Positions 1-11,383 of a DNA stretch of 64,000 nt are shown in pieces; the stretch's first letter is position 1, and each line of letters starts with the position of its first letter. The position numbers and the translations under genes were made by a program. The DNA lies in the NCBI RefSeq assembly GCF_036208045.1, contig NZ_CP121472.1, forward strand, positions 1-64,000, written 5' to 3'. The notes beneath the pieces were generated by a model, which saw nothing but the letters and a program-made list of their open reading frames with translations, was not told where the DNA came from and did no database searches. This DNA is from Thiorhodovibrio winogradskyi. GTDB taxonomy: Bacteria > Pseudomonadota > Gammaproteobacteria > Chromatiales > Chromatiaceae.

Positions 1-1362
1 TTGTCGAACGTCTGGAAGGATTGTGTCAACCAACTGAGAGAAACATTGAGTCCGCAGGAGTTTTCCACCTGGATTCTGCCATTGCAGGCCGGACTAGAAG
101 GTACCTCGCTTCAACTCCTTGCGCCAAACCGGTTCGTACGCGATTGGGTAATTACCCATTATGGGGAAATTATTCTTGAACTGAGCAAATCTCTTAGTCA
201 CGGAGAAATAGAAAATGTTCAGTTTGAAATCGGCGCCCGGGGGGACGATCATTCAAGACCACATAACTCTGTTGGAGTACAGGCTCGCTCAAACCAAAAA
301 TCAAGCCCGGGGAAAAGTAGTCCGCTTGAAGAACGGAGGCGCTTGGCAAACTTGTCTGCTGAGTTTCGATTCGATACCTTTGTGGAAGGTAAATCAAATC
401 AAATTGCGCGAGCTGCATCAATGCAAATTGCTTGTCATCCTGGAACTACTTATAACCCGCTTTATATTTATGGGGGAGTTGGCCTTGGAAAAACACATCT
501 TATGCAGGCTGTAGGTAACACAATTCTTGAAAGGAATAGCGAGGCATCTATTGTTTACGTTCATTCAGAACGTTTTGTTTCAGATATGATTAAATGCCTT
601 CAGCATAATCGAATGGATGACTTCAAGGCAAAATATCGGGCAGTCAATGCCCTTCTAATTGATGATGTGCAATTTTTTGCTGGCAAGGATCGTTCACAAG
701 AAGAATTTTTTCATACCTTCAATGCTTTGTTTGAAACTGGTCAGCAAATTATTCTTTCCAGTGATCGGTTTCCAAAAGAAGTTAACGGCCTTGAGGAACG
801 ACTAAAATCTCGGTTTGGTTGGGGTTTAACCGTTGCAATTGAACCTCCTGATCTTGAAACGCGAGTGGCAATCCTTCAAAGTAAGGCGAATTTATTTGGT
901 ATCCATCTCCCGGAGGATGTCGCTTTTTTCGTAGCAAAACGTCTTCGTTCCAACGTTCGAGAACTTGAAGGGGCACTTCGGCGCTTAGGTGCGAACTCTA
1001 GCTTTACTGGTGTTCCAATAAATTTGGAATTCGCAAGATCCGCATTGCACGACATGCTTATTGCCCAGGATAAGCAAGTGACGATTAATAATATTCAAAA
1101 AATGGTAGCTGAATATTTCAAGATTAGAACTTCGGATTTACTCTCAGCCAAGCGCACTCGGTCCATTACCCGTCCACGACAGATTGCTATGGCACTGGCA
1201 AAAGAACTAACCAAAAACAGCCTACCTGAAATTGGTAAAGCATTTGGTGGGCGAGATCACAGCACAGTGATACATGCAGCTAAAAAAGTTCAGGAATTGA
1301 GAAGTCAAGATTCACTCTTTGACGAAGATTTTAAGAACCTGTTGAGAATTATGACATCATAG
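1..1362 (+). CDS. dnaA: Chromosomal replication initiator DnaA
   Basis: DnaA binds DnaA boxes at oriC, melts the origin and loads the replicative helicase. The 453-residue protein shows the full family layout: N-terminal helicase-loading domain (about 1-75), a short variable linker, AAA+ domain with Walker A GGVGLGKT at 158-165 and Walker B LLIDDVQF at 218-225, and the C-terminal DNA-binding domain with the signature GGRDHSTVIHA at 416-426. The start is the TTG at base 1; the N-terminus MSNVWKDC aligns with the usual DnaA start, so the gene is probably complete. A DnaA box lies 1 base after the stop codon, which suggests autoregulation or origin function just downstream. The linker domain is short compared with enterobacterial DnaA. 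Base composition is AT-rich like the following genes. Confidence 0.97.
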   Translation: MSNVWKDCVNQLRETLSPQEFSTWILPLQAGLEGTSLQLLAPNRFVRDWVITHYGEIILELSKSLSHGEIENVQFEIGARGDDHSRPHNSVGVQARSNQKSSPGKSSPLEERRRLANLSAEFRFDTFVEGKSNQIARAASMQIACHPGTTYNPLYIYGGVGLGKTHLMQAVGNTILERNSEASIVYVHSERFVSDMIKCLQHNRMDDFKAKYRAVNALLIDDVQFFAGKDRSQEEFFHTFNALFETGQQIILSSDRFPKEVNGLEERLKSRFGWGLTVAIEPPDLETRVAILQSKANLFGIHLPEDVAFFVAKRLRSNVRELEGALRRLGANSSFTGVPINLEFARSALHDMLIAQDKQVTINNIQKMVAEYFKIRTSDLLSAKRTRSITRPRQIAMALAKELTKNSLPEIGKAFGGRDHSTVIHAAKKVQELRSQDSLFDEDFKNLLRIMTS

Positions 1363-1363
1363 T

Positions 1364-1372
1364 TGTGGATAA
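1364..1372 (-). promoter_or_regulatory. DnaA box (perfect consensus)
   Basis: The plus strand reads TGTGGATAA, the exact reverse complement of the consensus DnaA box TTATCCACA. It follows the dnaA stop codon directly, in the dnaA-dnaN gap where DnaA boxes commonly sit in bacterial origin regions. Confidence 0.75.
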
Positions 1373-1408
1373 CTACGGTATAAAGTGAGGAATCAATTCA
1401 TGCACATT

Positions 1409-1417
1409 TTATTCACA
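1409..1417 (+). promoter_or_regulatory. DnaA box (TTATTCACA)
   Basis: TTATTCACA fits the relaxed consensus TTATNCACA. It is 36 bp from the perfect box and in opposite orientation. The rest of the 177-bp dnaA-dnaN gap is AT-rich. Two boxes fit either part of oriC or a dnaN/dnaA regulatory region; the main origin could also lie left of dnaA, outside the window. Confidence 0.6.
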
Positions 1418-1539
1418 GTTTATTTGTTACTTCTTGCACGATGTTTTGAGGAGCTTAAAATATTGAAATTACGTATAATTCTTGATTAATATGAGATATG
1501 CCAAGGCATCTACTATAACTACTAGGTATTAATATTATT

Positions 1540-2649
1540 ATGAAGATAGAAGTATATCGTGACCATCTGATTCCAGCTCTGATCAGCGTTGCCTCTGTAG
1601 TGGAACGGCGGCAAACCCTTCCAATTCTAAGTAATTTGCTGGTTAAGACTTTGGAAAATAGTTTAGTTTTGACGGCAACGGATCTGGAATTACAGATTTC
1701 ATGCAATGTTGAGGGAACGATTGATGTGCCAGGTGCGATTACTTTGCCGGCAAAAAAACTTGCAGATATATGTAAAGCGCTTCCAGACAATAGTGTTATC
1801 AAGCTTGAAGTCGCTGATAAACGCGCAATAATACGTTGCGGACCTAGTCGTTTTATGTTAAGCACGATGCCTGCTGAAGATTATCCTGGACTGGAGGGAG
1901 ATTCAGTCCATCAAAGTTTTGAAATTGATACAGAACTATTATGTAGGATGTTTGAGTGTACCAGTTTCGCAATGGCACATCAGGATGTACGTTATTATTT
2001 AAATGGTTTGTTGGTGCAAATTCATTCTGGGAAGCTTGTTTTGGTGGCTACTGATGGCCACAGATTGGCAAAATCAGAACTATTAATGCCGGCCTTGGAT
2101 GCTTGGGAACAGGAGAAGCAATTGATATTCCCGGCTAAAACGGTTTCTGAACTAAAACGCATGCTAGGGGGAAAATTTGGAGCAACAACAATATTTGAAA
2201 TTGGTGATCGTTCTGTTGTTATTCGAATTGGTAAAAATGTTTTAACTACCAAACTAATCGATGGTCGATATCCTGATTATGAACGCGTTATTCCATATTC
2301 ACTTAAGTATACAACTACTATTGATAGAGAGACTCTCAGAAATGCTTTGACAAGAACCGCGGTTCTTTCTTATGAAAAGCAAAAAGGAGTTCGTATGACC
2401 TTTGCGGATGGATCTTTGAAGTTAGAGGTTAGCAATCCTGAGCATGAGGAGGCACAAGAAGATATACCGATTGTATTTAATGGTGATGATACAACCATAG
2501 GCTTCAATGTTAGTTATTGGCTCGATGTTTTAAATGCCATGACCGGGAATTTGGTAGAGGTTCGATTTTCAGATTCTGAAGTCAGTTCAATATTAGTTGA
2601 CCCTGAATCAGATGGAGAACTTTATGTAGTAATGCCAATGCGGATTTAA
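1540..2649 (+). CDS. dnaN: DNA polymerase III beta sliding clamp
   Basis: The beta clamp encircles DNA and tethers DNA polymerase III and other clamp-binding proteins. The 369-residue product has the expected length (366 in E. coli) and three repeated clamp domains. It carries the family sequences TLPILSNLL near residue 27, ATDGHRLA near 169, and the C-terminal YVVMPMRI that forms part of the partner-binding pocket. It follows dnaA by 177 bp in the standard dnaA-dnaN-recF-gyrB order. The start ATG lies after an AT-rich stretch with no strong Shine-Dalgarno sequence. GC content is among the lowest in the window. Confidence 0.97.
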   Translation: MKIEVYRDHLIPALISVASVVERRQTLPILSNLLVKTLENSLVLTATDLELQISCNVEGTIDVPGAITLPAKKLADICKALPDNSVIKLEVADKRAIIRCGPSRFMLSTMPAEDYPGLEGDSVHQSFEIDTELLCRMFECTSFAMAHQDVRYYLNGLLVQIHSGKLVLVATDGHRLAKSELLMPALDAWEQEKQLIFPAKTVSELKRMLGGKFGATTIFEIGDRSVVIRIGKNVLTTKLIDGRYPDYERVIPYSLKYTTTIDRETLRNALTRTAVLSYEKQKGVRMTFADGSLKLEVSNPEHEEAQEDIPIVFNGDDTTIGFNVSYWLDVLNAMTGNLVEVRFSDSEVSSILVDPESDGELYVVMPMRI

Positions 2650-2714
2650 CCTATCAGGGGAAAATTTTTTTATTGATTTTGATGAACTTTTCTGTTGTTT
2701 GTCATGGTTGTTTC

Positions 2715-3109
2715 ATGTGGCTTGAGATCCTTCAAGGTGAGGGGATTCGCAATTTAGCACCATTTAATATAGAGTCGAAAAAGGGAGTCAATCTTGTTCT
2801 TAGTAATAATGGGGCATGTAAGACAACCTTCCTTGAGGCAGTTTGTTTTTTAACCCATGGAGGAACTTTTCGAGGAAAAAAGTATGGACAGATGCTGAAT
2901 ACCAATGTAAGTGATAGGAAACGTGGTTTTACTTTTTTGGGGCCTGATCGATCTGATCTACAGATCTGGCATAAAAGTCATACTAAGCTGGTTCTCGAGG
3001 AGAAAAGGCTCACGTTTTTTTTACTGCATTGGATGATCCTGAGATTGAGTGCGATAAGGTGTTTCACGTGGAACAAGGTCGTATCCGTAGTGCTGATGGC
3101 AAGCTTTGA
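2715..3109 (+). pseudogene. recF: recF remnant with internal deletions and a frameshift
   Basis: RecF is a roughly 360-residue ATP-binding recombination mediator of the RecFOR pathway. Only about 395 bp remain here, in the usual place between dnaN and gyrB. The N-terminus from ATG 2715 aligns with RecF (IRNLAPFN, then NNGACKT where the Walker A NGSGKT is expected, then FLEAVCFLTHGGTFRG). The frame then jumps to the later RecF block GFTFLGPDRSDL, so the region between is deleted. The signature and Walker B region is also missing. The true C-terminus FFTALDDPEIECDKVFHVEQ survives in another frame (from about 3017) and ends at the TGA 3107-3109. The Walker A glycine before lysine is changed to cysteine. 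An open frame of 170 codons from 2673 to 3185 spans this region but switches family register, so a functional RecF is very unlikely. Confidence 0.88.
3060..3075. promoter_or_regulatory. Candidate parS centromere site 1
   Basis: TGTTTCACGTGGAACA matches the conserved bacterial ParB-binding parS 16-mer TGTTTCACGTGAAACA at 15 of 16 positions. It lies in the retained 3' end of the recF remnant, where it encodes VFHVEQ. ParB clamps loaded at parS sites organise and segregate the origin. parA and parB are not in the window and would be expected left of dnaA. Confidence 0.75.
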
Positions 3110-3181
3110 CTTTGTGCACAATCATAAAAAATACTCGATGTTTGGCAGCGATTGCTGCGTTTTTAGCGTTATAATGTTTAA

Positions 3182-5620
<2,439 letters not shown>

Positions 5621-5709
5621 TTTTACTTAGCAATCATTATTATTATAATGTTTTAGTAAAACAAGACTAGTTCAGATTTACATCAGAATCCATAATTGCG
5701 TACATTTTG

Positions 5710-7959
5710 TTAATCGACGACTAAACGATCAACACGTCGAAAGCCGCGCGGTAGCAATGCACCGCGACGGCCACGCTCCCCTTGATAGTGCAATTGGTCT
5801 GATGGTTTAAGACGGAATTGCCGTTGGTTCGCTTCAATAATAAGAGTTTGATCATTCTGGACTACGGCAAGACCACTTACGCGCTCACCCTCGTTGTTTA
5901 GGTTAGGTGACGGGATAGTGATCATACGATTACCCTTTCCCTTAGCGAGCCCAGGTAAATGTGAAACTTTGAATATAAGTAAATGTCCAGAGTTAGTAGC
6001 AACGGCTATCCAAGCATTTTTGGCATTTAAAACTTGAACTGGTCTGAGAAGTTGGGCGCCATCTGGCAAATGGATAACTAATTTCCCTGATTTTGTCTTG
6101 GCGATTAGGTTTTCTGTCGAGCAGATAAATCCATAACCTTGGTCTGACGCCAAAACATAGTATATTTGAGGTTCTCCGCTTATAACCGCCTTAAATATTG
6201 CACCAGCTGGTGGTTCTAAACGTCCGGTCAATGGCTCTCCTTGCCCTCGTGCTGAAGGTAGGCTGTTTGCTGGTAATGAGTAGGCACGTCCAGTTGAATC
6301 AAGGAAAACAGCATTCTGTTGACTTCGCAAATGTGCTGCCATTGCAAAGCCATCTCCACTTTTGTATGTCAGTGCAAGGGGATCTATCTCATGGCCTTTG
6401 GCTGCTCTCACCCACCCTTTTTCTGAGAGTACGACAGTCAGGGGTTCGCTTGGCATGACTTCAATGTCTGTAAGTGCGGTGCCTGCATCTCTTTCTGCGA
6501 TAGGTGAACGTCGCGAATCCCCAAATTTCTCAGCGTCTTGTGTGATTTCTTCAATAATCAATTGCGTCAACGCTTGCTGATTTCCAAGTAAGAGTGAGAT
6601 CTCTGCTTGCTCTTTTTTGTGCTGATGTTCTTCAGCGCGGATATTAACTTCTTCGAGTCTAGCAAGTTGACGTAATCTGGTATTTAAAACGTAGTCTGTC
6701 TGTGCTTCGCTCAGGTTAAACCTATCCATGATGATAGGTTTTGGCTCATCTTCGTTGCGGATAATACGTATAACTTCATCAATGTTGAGAAGTGCGACCA
6801 GCAAACCCGCTAGCAAATGTAGGCGATCCTCAACTTTTGTAAGACGATGTGTGAGTCGGCGTCGGACTGTTCCTCTGCGGTATCTGAGCCACTCGTGCAA
6901 GATCTCGAGAAGGCCCATGACATGAGGTCGTCCGTCAAGGGCAATTAAATTCATATTGACGCGATAGCTTTTCTCAAGTTCTGTTGTCGCAAAAAGATGT
7001 GACATCAGCCGTTCAAGGTCGACGCGATTCGATCTAGGACTGATGACTATTCTGGTCGCGCATTGATGGTCGGATTCATCACGAAGATCTTCGACCATGG
7101 GGAGTTTTTTCGCCTGCATTTGTGCTGCAATCTGTTCCATGATTCGGTTTCCGGATACCTGGTGTGGCAAAGCAGAAATAACAATGTCTCCTTGTTCTAT
7201 TGAGTAGCGGGCACGCTGTCTGATGGAGCCGATTCCGCATTCATAAATGCGCTTGAGTTCATTGGATGAACTAACAATTTCCGCTCCTGTCGGATAATCA
7301 GGAGCGGGCACTAGTGACATGATGTCATCTAGTGCGGCCTTTGGGTGTTTAAGTATATGAATACAGGCACTTGCGACTTCGCGCAAATTGTGTGGTGGGA
7401 TATCAGTCGCCATACCAACTGCGATGCCAGATCCACCATTTAAAAGTAGGTTTGGCAAACGAGCGGGCAGTTGGGAGGGTTCTTCAAGGGTGCCATCAAA
7501 GTTTGGCTGCCAGTTTACGGTTCCCTGTGCAACCTCGGAAAGAAGCAACTCTGCATAGGCCGCTAAACGGGCCTCGGTATACCGCATTGCAGCAAAGGAC
7601 TTGGGATCATCAGGTGCGCCCCAGTTTCCTTGACCATCTATGAGAGGATAACGGTAGCTAAAGTCTTGTGCCATTAAGACCATGGCTTCGTAGCAGGCGC
7701 TATCACCGTGAGGATGGAACTTACCAAGGACGTCGCCAACTGTGCGTGCTGATTTCTTAAACTTGGAACTAGCAGCAAGTCCAAGTTCTGACATTGCGTA
7801 TAGAATACGCCTTTGCACAGGTTTAAGTCCGTCAGCTAACTGCGGTAAAGCCCGGTCAAGAATAACGTACATGGAATAGTCTAGATAGGCCTTCTCACTG
7901 AACAGATGCAGAGCAAGTTGCTCAAGGCCTTCGGAGTTTTCAGTCAGCATTTCACTCAT
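5710..7959 (-). CDS. parC: DNA topoisomerase IV subunit A
   Basis: ParC is the DNA-cleaving subunit of topoisomerase IV, which decatenates daughter chromosomes. The 749-residue protein carries the winged-helix/tower core with [16 protein letters not shown] near 79-94 and the catalytic tyrosine Y127 in [10 protein letters not shown], then a C-terminal beta-propeller from about residue 490. Its length (E. coli ParC 752) and the short C-terminal domain favour ParC over GyrA (about 850-880). It is alone on the minus strand, convergent with gyrB. The partner parE is not in the window. parC next to gyrB is not the usual gammaproteobacterial arrangement. GC content is about 45%, like its neighbours. 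Confidence 0.93.
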   Translation of the reverse strand: MSEMLTENSEGLEQLALHLFSEKAYLDYSMYVILDRALPQLADGLKPVQRRILYAMSELGLAASSKFKKSARTVGDVLGKFHPHGDSACYEAMVLMAQDFSYRYPLIDGQGNWGAPDDPKSFAAMRYTEARLAAYAELLLSEVAQGTVNWQPNFDGTLEEPSQLPARLPNLLLNGGSGIAVGMATDIPPHNLREVASACIHILKHPKAALDDIMSLVPAPDYPTGAEIVSSSNELKRIYECGIGSIRQRARYSIEQGDIVISALPHQVSGNRIMEQIAAQMQAKKLPMVEDLRDESDHQCATRIVISPRSNRVDLERLMSHLFATTELEKSYRVNMNLIALDGRPHVMGLLEILHEWLRYRRGTVRRRLTHRLTKVEDRLHLLAGLLVALLNIDEVIRIIRNEDEPKPIIMDRFNLSEAQTDYVLNTRLRQLARLEEVNIRAEEHQHKKEQAEISLLLGNQQALTQLIIEEITQDAEKFGDSRRSPIAERDAGTALTDIEVMPSEPLTVVLSEKGWVRAAKGHEIDPLALTYKSGDGFAMAAHLRSQQNAVFLDSTGRAYSLPANSLPSARGQGEPLTGRLEPPAGAIFKAVISGEPQIYYVLASDQGYGFICSTENLIAKTKSGKLVIHLPDGAQLLRPVQVLNAKNAWIAVATNSGHLLIFKVSHLPGLAKGKGNRMITIPSPNLNNEGERVSGLAVVQNDQTLIIEANQRQFRLKPSDQLHYQGERGRRGALLPRGFRRVDRLVVD

Positions 7960-8077
7960 TAGGATGTGCTAGAAAATGTATTAGATAAGAGGGATATAGC
8001 CCCAAAGAGGTAATTGATTTCCGGGGTTTGCGTGATCAAAATCCTGGCGTCAATTGCAAGGAACAATTAGAGTTTAG

Positions 8078-9088
8078 TCAATGACTGGAAAAGTGATCGA
8101 ACCCTGGTGTCGCGGCTATTTTATTGCCTGCAGTTATGACTTTTCCGTTTGATTGTTTTAGTCGTATGCCAGTTGTTTCGGTGATATGGCCAATGACTGT
8201 GGCCTGACAGCAAGACTCATGGGCTGACTTCTGAACTTTTTGTAAATGAACCTCAGGGATTGTGAAACAAAGTTCATAATCATCTCCAGAGCAGAGCGGG
8301 ATTGTCCAATCAAATTCCTGATTGACAACTGCAGAAACCTGTGAGCTGAGCGGTATATGGGCTAATTCGATATTTGCGCCACAAGCACTTTGGGTCAGGA
8401 GATGGCCGAGGTCAGCCACGAGTCCATCAGAGATATCAATGGCAGCGCTTGCTATACCAGGCAAAGAGCAGCCAAATTGGACACGAGGTTGTGGCCATTC
8501 AAGTCGCTGGCGAAGTTCCGGGTCTAAGTCTGTGGCAATAATATTTTGTTTTTTACATGCGAGTAGGTGTCGCAGTGCAAGACCTGCATCACCGAGTACT
8601 CCAGTGACAAGAATTAGATCTCCCGGTTTTGCACCAGAACGGCGTACTGCCATACCTGTGCGAACCAGACCCATGACTTGAATGGATATTGTCAGTGGAC
8701 CGCGGGTCAGGTCTCCACCTACGACGCGTAAGCCGTGTTTTAAGGAAAGCTCATGGATTCCTGTTGCAAAGGATTTTAACCAGATTGAATCTGACTCTGG
8801 TAAGGTCAATGCCAGTGTGGCCCAGGCTGGCATAGCACCAACGGCAGCTAGATCACTGAGACCTACTGCGAGTGATTTATGTCCTAACGCCTGTGGGTTG
8901 CAGTCAGGGAAGAAATGAACGCCACTAACTAATGTATCAATGCTAAAGGCGAGCTCGTATCCTGGTGGAATTGCAGTCAGCGCACAATCGTCCCCGATAT
9001 CCAGTACCACATCTTGGCGGGTGGCGCCCAATCCTGTCAGGTAGTCATGGATCAGAGAGAACTCGCTCAATGATGCGTTATTGCTCAA
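8078..9088 (-). CDS. thiL: Thiamine-monophosphate kinase
   Basis: ThiL phosphorylates thiamine monophosphate with ATP to give thiamine diphosphate, the last step of cofactor synthesis. The 336-residue product belongs to the AIR synthase/ThiL superfamily. It shows the N-terminal metal-binding DIGDDCA near residues 30-36, the GGDLTRGP block near the middle, and AAIDISDGLVADLGHL and CSGDDYELCFT in the C-terminal half. Its start codon overlaps the nusB stop by 4 bp (ATGA), so the two are translationally coupled. It ends the minus-strand ribE-ribBX-ribH-nusB-thiL operon. Confidence 0.95.
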   Translation of the reverse strand: MSNNASLSEFSLIHDYLTGLGATRQDVVLDIGDDCALTAIPPGYELAFSIDTLVSGVHFFPDCNPQALGHKSLAVGLSDLAAVGAMPAWATLALTLPESDSIWLKSFATGIHELSLKHGLRVVGGDLTRGPLTISIQVMGLVRTGMAVRRSGAKPGDLILVTGVLGDAGLALRHLLACKKQNIIATDLDPELRQRLEWPQPRVQFGCSLPGIASAAIDISDGLVADLGHLLTQSACGANIELAHIPLSSQVSAVVNQEFDWTIPLCSGDDYELCFTIPEVHLQKVQKSAHESCCQATVIGHITETTGIRLKQSNGKVITAGNKIAATPGFDHFSSH

Positions 9089-9576
9089 GATTGTTTGGAC
9101 CTTTCCTCTTCATTTGACCGATGGCGCGCGAGTTTATCGAGAACACCATTGACAAACTTGTGTCCTTTTTCGGCACCAAAGGTTTTCGCTAAATCAATCG
9201 CCTCGTCTAGGATTACAGGGCTAGGCAACTGTGGACTATGCTGTAGTTCAAAGGCGGCAAGCCGCAGGATCGCACGTTCAACCGGATCGACGCTTGACAG
9301 TGATCGATCAAGGAAGGGTCGCAAGCTATCATCAAGCTCATCGATCTGTTCCGTGACTCCACGGAAGAGTTGATCGAATAGTTGAAGATCGAAACCCCCA
9401 CCTGTAGGTAGTGCTTGATCTTCAGTACGATCTGCCAATCCTCTCGCAATCGCATCCATCCACGCTGGATCATCATAAAAATTTCGCGCGATCTCAGCTG
9501 CGGTATGTTTACCAAATTGCCATTGATAAAGTGCTAAAAGCGCGTAATGACGCGCTCGACTGCGTGGACCGGACAT
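9085..9576 (-). CDS. nusB: Transcription antitermination protein NusB
   Basis: NusB binds boxA RNA with NusE (S10) in rRNA antitermination complexes. The 163-residue all-helical protein starts SRARHYALLALYQWQ, the RNA-binding helix typical of the family, and ends with the conserved VILDEAIDLAKTFGAEKGHK and FVNGVLDKLA blocks. The ribH-nusB-thiL order is conserved across many proteobacteria, linking riboflavin and thiamine synthesis with this factor. It overlaps thiL by 4 bp and lies 50 bp after ribH. Confidence 0.95.
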   Translation of the reverse strand: MSGPRSRARHYALLALYQWQFGKHTAAEIARNFYDDPAWMDAIARGLADRTEDQALPTGGGFDLQLFDQLFRGVTEQIDELDDSLRPFLDRSLSSVDPVERAILRLAAFELQHSPQLPSPVILDEAIDLAKTFGAEKGHKFVNGVLDKLARHRSNEEERSKQS

Positions 9577-9626
9577 GTATTATTTACCAGAGCGCTAAGG
9601 AATACGCCGATGAATGAATCTACAGC

Positions 9627-10094
9627 TTAGCTGATCTGTGTTAGCAGGTTAGCCATTTCTAGAGCAGAGAGCGCGGCCTCAGCTCCCTTGTTACCTGCTT
9701 TTGTTCCAGCACGCTCAATTGCTTGCTCAATGGTGTCTGTCGTGAGTACGCCAAAACCAATTGGAACACCATGGCTGAGACTCACTTGGGCGATCCCTTT
9801 GACACATTCCCCTGCAACAAAGTCAAAATGAGGTGTACCGCCGCGTATGACGGCACCAAGGGCAATGATGGCGTCGTGATCATGTTGTTTGGCGATTTTG
9901 TCAATGATAAGGGGTATCTCGAATGAGCCTGGAACTCGGATAATTGTAATGTTTTGTTCCTCAACGCCGTGGCGAGTCAATGCATCCAAGGCACCGCGTT
10001 CAAGATGATCGACGATAAAACTGTTCCAACGGGATACAACCAGGCAAAAACGAACTGAGCCAGGTCGAAAGCCACCTTCGTGTGTTTTGATCAT
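9627..10094 (-). CDS. ribH: 6,7-dimethyl-8-ribityllumazine synthase
   Basis: RibH condenses 5-amino-6-ribitylamino-uracil with 3,4-dihydroxy-2-butanone 4-phosphate to form lumazine, the penultimate step of riboflavin synthesis, and usually assembles as a pentamer or 60-mer capsid. The 155-residue product shows the substrate-binding VSRWNSFI near residue 20, VPGSFEIP near 54, [16 protein letters not shown] near 79 and the C-terminal [10 protein letters not shown] and [14 protein letters not shown] blocks. It lies 101 bp after ribBX and 50 bp before nusB in the same operon. Confidence 0.96.
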   Translation of the reverse strand: MIKTHEGGFRPGSVRFCLVVSRWNSFIVDHLERGALDALTRHGVEEQNITIIRVPGSFEIPLIIDKIAKQHDHDAIIALGAVIRGGTPHFDFVAGECVKGIAQVSLSHGVPIGFGVLTTDTIEQAIERAGTKAGNKGAEAALSALEMANLLTQIS

Positions 10095-10195
10095 GGTGAA
10101 TTAGCTGATACCGAGAAAAATAAATGATTAGACCAGGCTTAAAGGTAGTAGGGCTCTAAGGATGGTCAGTGTATTAGGGAGGGCCTATACATCAG

Positions 10196-11344
10196 TTATG
10201 ACTGAACTGAATGGCTGTTTGCAAGGTTATCATCGCCACCTACGTATTCAACGACTTCCAAATCAAACCCAGAGATTCCGTGCAGTGCCTTTGGTGCGCT
10301 CATTACTCGCATCTGGCGGACACCGAGGTCAGCAAGGATTTGAGCGCCGATGCCATAAGTACGAAGTTCATTTTGATCACTGCGATGTGATAGTACTTCT
10401 TCGGTTTCCTTTGACGCCATCATTTGGCGCATCTTGGCAAGAATGTCTTCGCTACTGTCACGGTTACGAAGCACGACTATCACACCTTCCCCTTGAGTGA
10501 CGATTTGGCGCATGACATCCCCAAGCGGCCAGCCACAGCCTGGATGAGAGCCTGCAAATAGATCGCAAAGGCTATTTTGGAGATGCACTCGAACAAGAGT
10601 TGGACGTTCCTTTGAGATGTTCCCGTATGTGAGCGCGAGATGAAGTCCGTCATCTATGGTATCGCGATAGGTTGTGAGCTGAAATGTACCAAACTTCGTG
10701 GGTAGTTGGCAGCGGTCAAGGCGCACCACAGCTTTTTCGTTTGCGACGCGATAATGGATTAAATCGGCAATTGTGCCAATTTTGAGTCCATGCTTTTTAG
10801 CGAAGCTCTCCAAGTCAGGCCGTCGTGCCATGGATCCGTCGTCGTTAAGGATCTCCACAATCACTGCTGCAGGCTCGAAACCTGCCAAACGGGCAAGATC
10901 ACAACCAGCTTCAGTGTGACCAGCACGAACTAAGACACCTCCTGGTTGAGCAATCAGCGGGAAAACATGACCGGGCTGTACTAGATCAGTGGGGCGAGCG
11001 TTAGGTGAAACAGCGGCCTGAATGGTCCGAGCACGGTCAGCCGCAGAGATGCCGGTAGTAACCCCCTCAGCGGCTTCGATCGAGACTGTAAAAGCAGTGG
11101 AATATGGGGCATGGTTTTTGTCGACCATCAGCGGCAGTCGAAGGCGTTCTGATCGTTCTTTGCTCAAAGTTAGGCAGATCAGGCCGCGTCCATATTTTGC
11201 CATGAAATTGATGGCCTCTGGGGTGACGCATGACGCTGCTAAAAGGATGTCGCCTTCGTTCTCGCGGTCTTCATCGTCCATGATGATAACCATGTTCCCC
11301 TTGCGTAAATCCTCGATAATGTCTTCGGTGGAATTATGAGTCAT
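10196..11344 (-). CDS. ribBX: 3,4-DHBP synthase with degenerate GTP cyclohydrolase II-like domain (RibBX type)
   Basis: The N-terminal half (about 1-200) is a RibB 3,4-dihydroxy-2-butanone 4-phosphate synthase, with the acidic loop [10 protein letters not shown] at 23-32 and [14 protein letters not shown] further on, so it should convert ribulose 5-phosphate for riboflavin synthesis. The C-terminal half has the GTP cyclohydrolase II fold signature [21 protein letters not shown], but the zinc-binding block is degenerate: where RibA has GDVxGSxRCDCGxQL, this has [14 protein letters not shown], with only one of the clustered cysteines. This fits the RibBX hybrids known in proteobacteria, in which the second domain lacks cyclohydrolase activity. 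If so, a separate ribA must exist elsewhere. The gene lies 39 bp after ribE. Confidence 0.9.
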   Translation of the reverse strand: MTHNSTEDIIEDLRKGNMVIIMDDEDRENEGDILLAASCVTPEAINFMAKYGRGLICLTLSKERSERLRLPLMVDKNHAPYSTAFTVSIEAAEGVTTGISAADRARTIQAAVSPNARPTDLVQPGHVFPLIAQPGGVLVRAGHTEAGCDLARLAGFEPAAVIVEILNDDGSMARRPDLESFAKKHGLKIGTIADLIHYRVANEKAVVRLDRCQLPTKFGTFQLTTYRDTIDDGLHLALTYGNISKERPTLVRVHLQNSLCDLFAGSHPGCGWPLGDVMRQIVTQGEGVIVVLRNRDSSEDILAKMRQMMASKETEEVLSHRSDQNELRTYGIGAQILADLGVRQMRVMSAPKALHGISGFDLEVVEYVGGDDNLANSHSVQS

Positions 11345-11383
11345 GTACAGGTGGCAGTATTGAAAGAGATGGAATCATTGACG

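Noticed and set aside
5621-5709. Terminator hairpin between gyrB and parC
   Set aside because: Only a short AT-rich palindrome (GTTTTA-G-TAAAAC) was seen, too weak to call.
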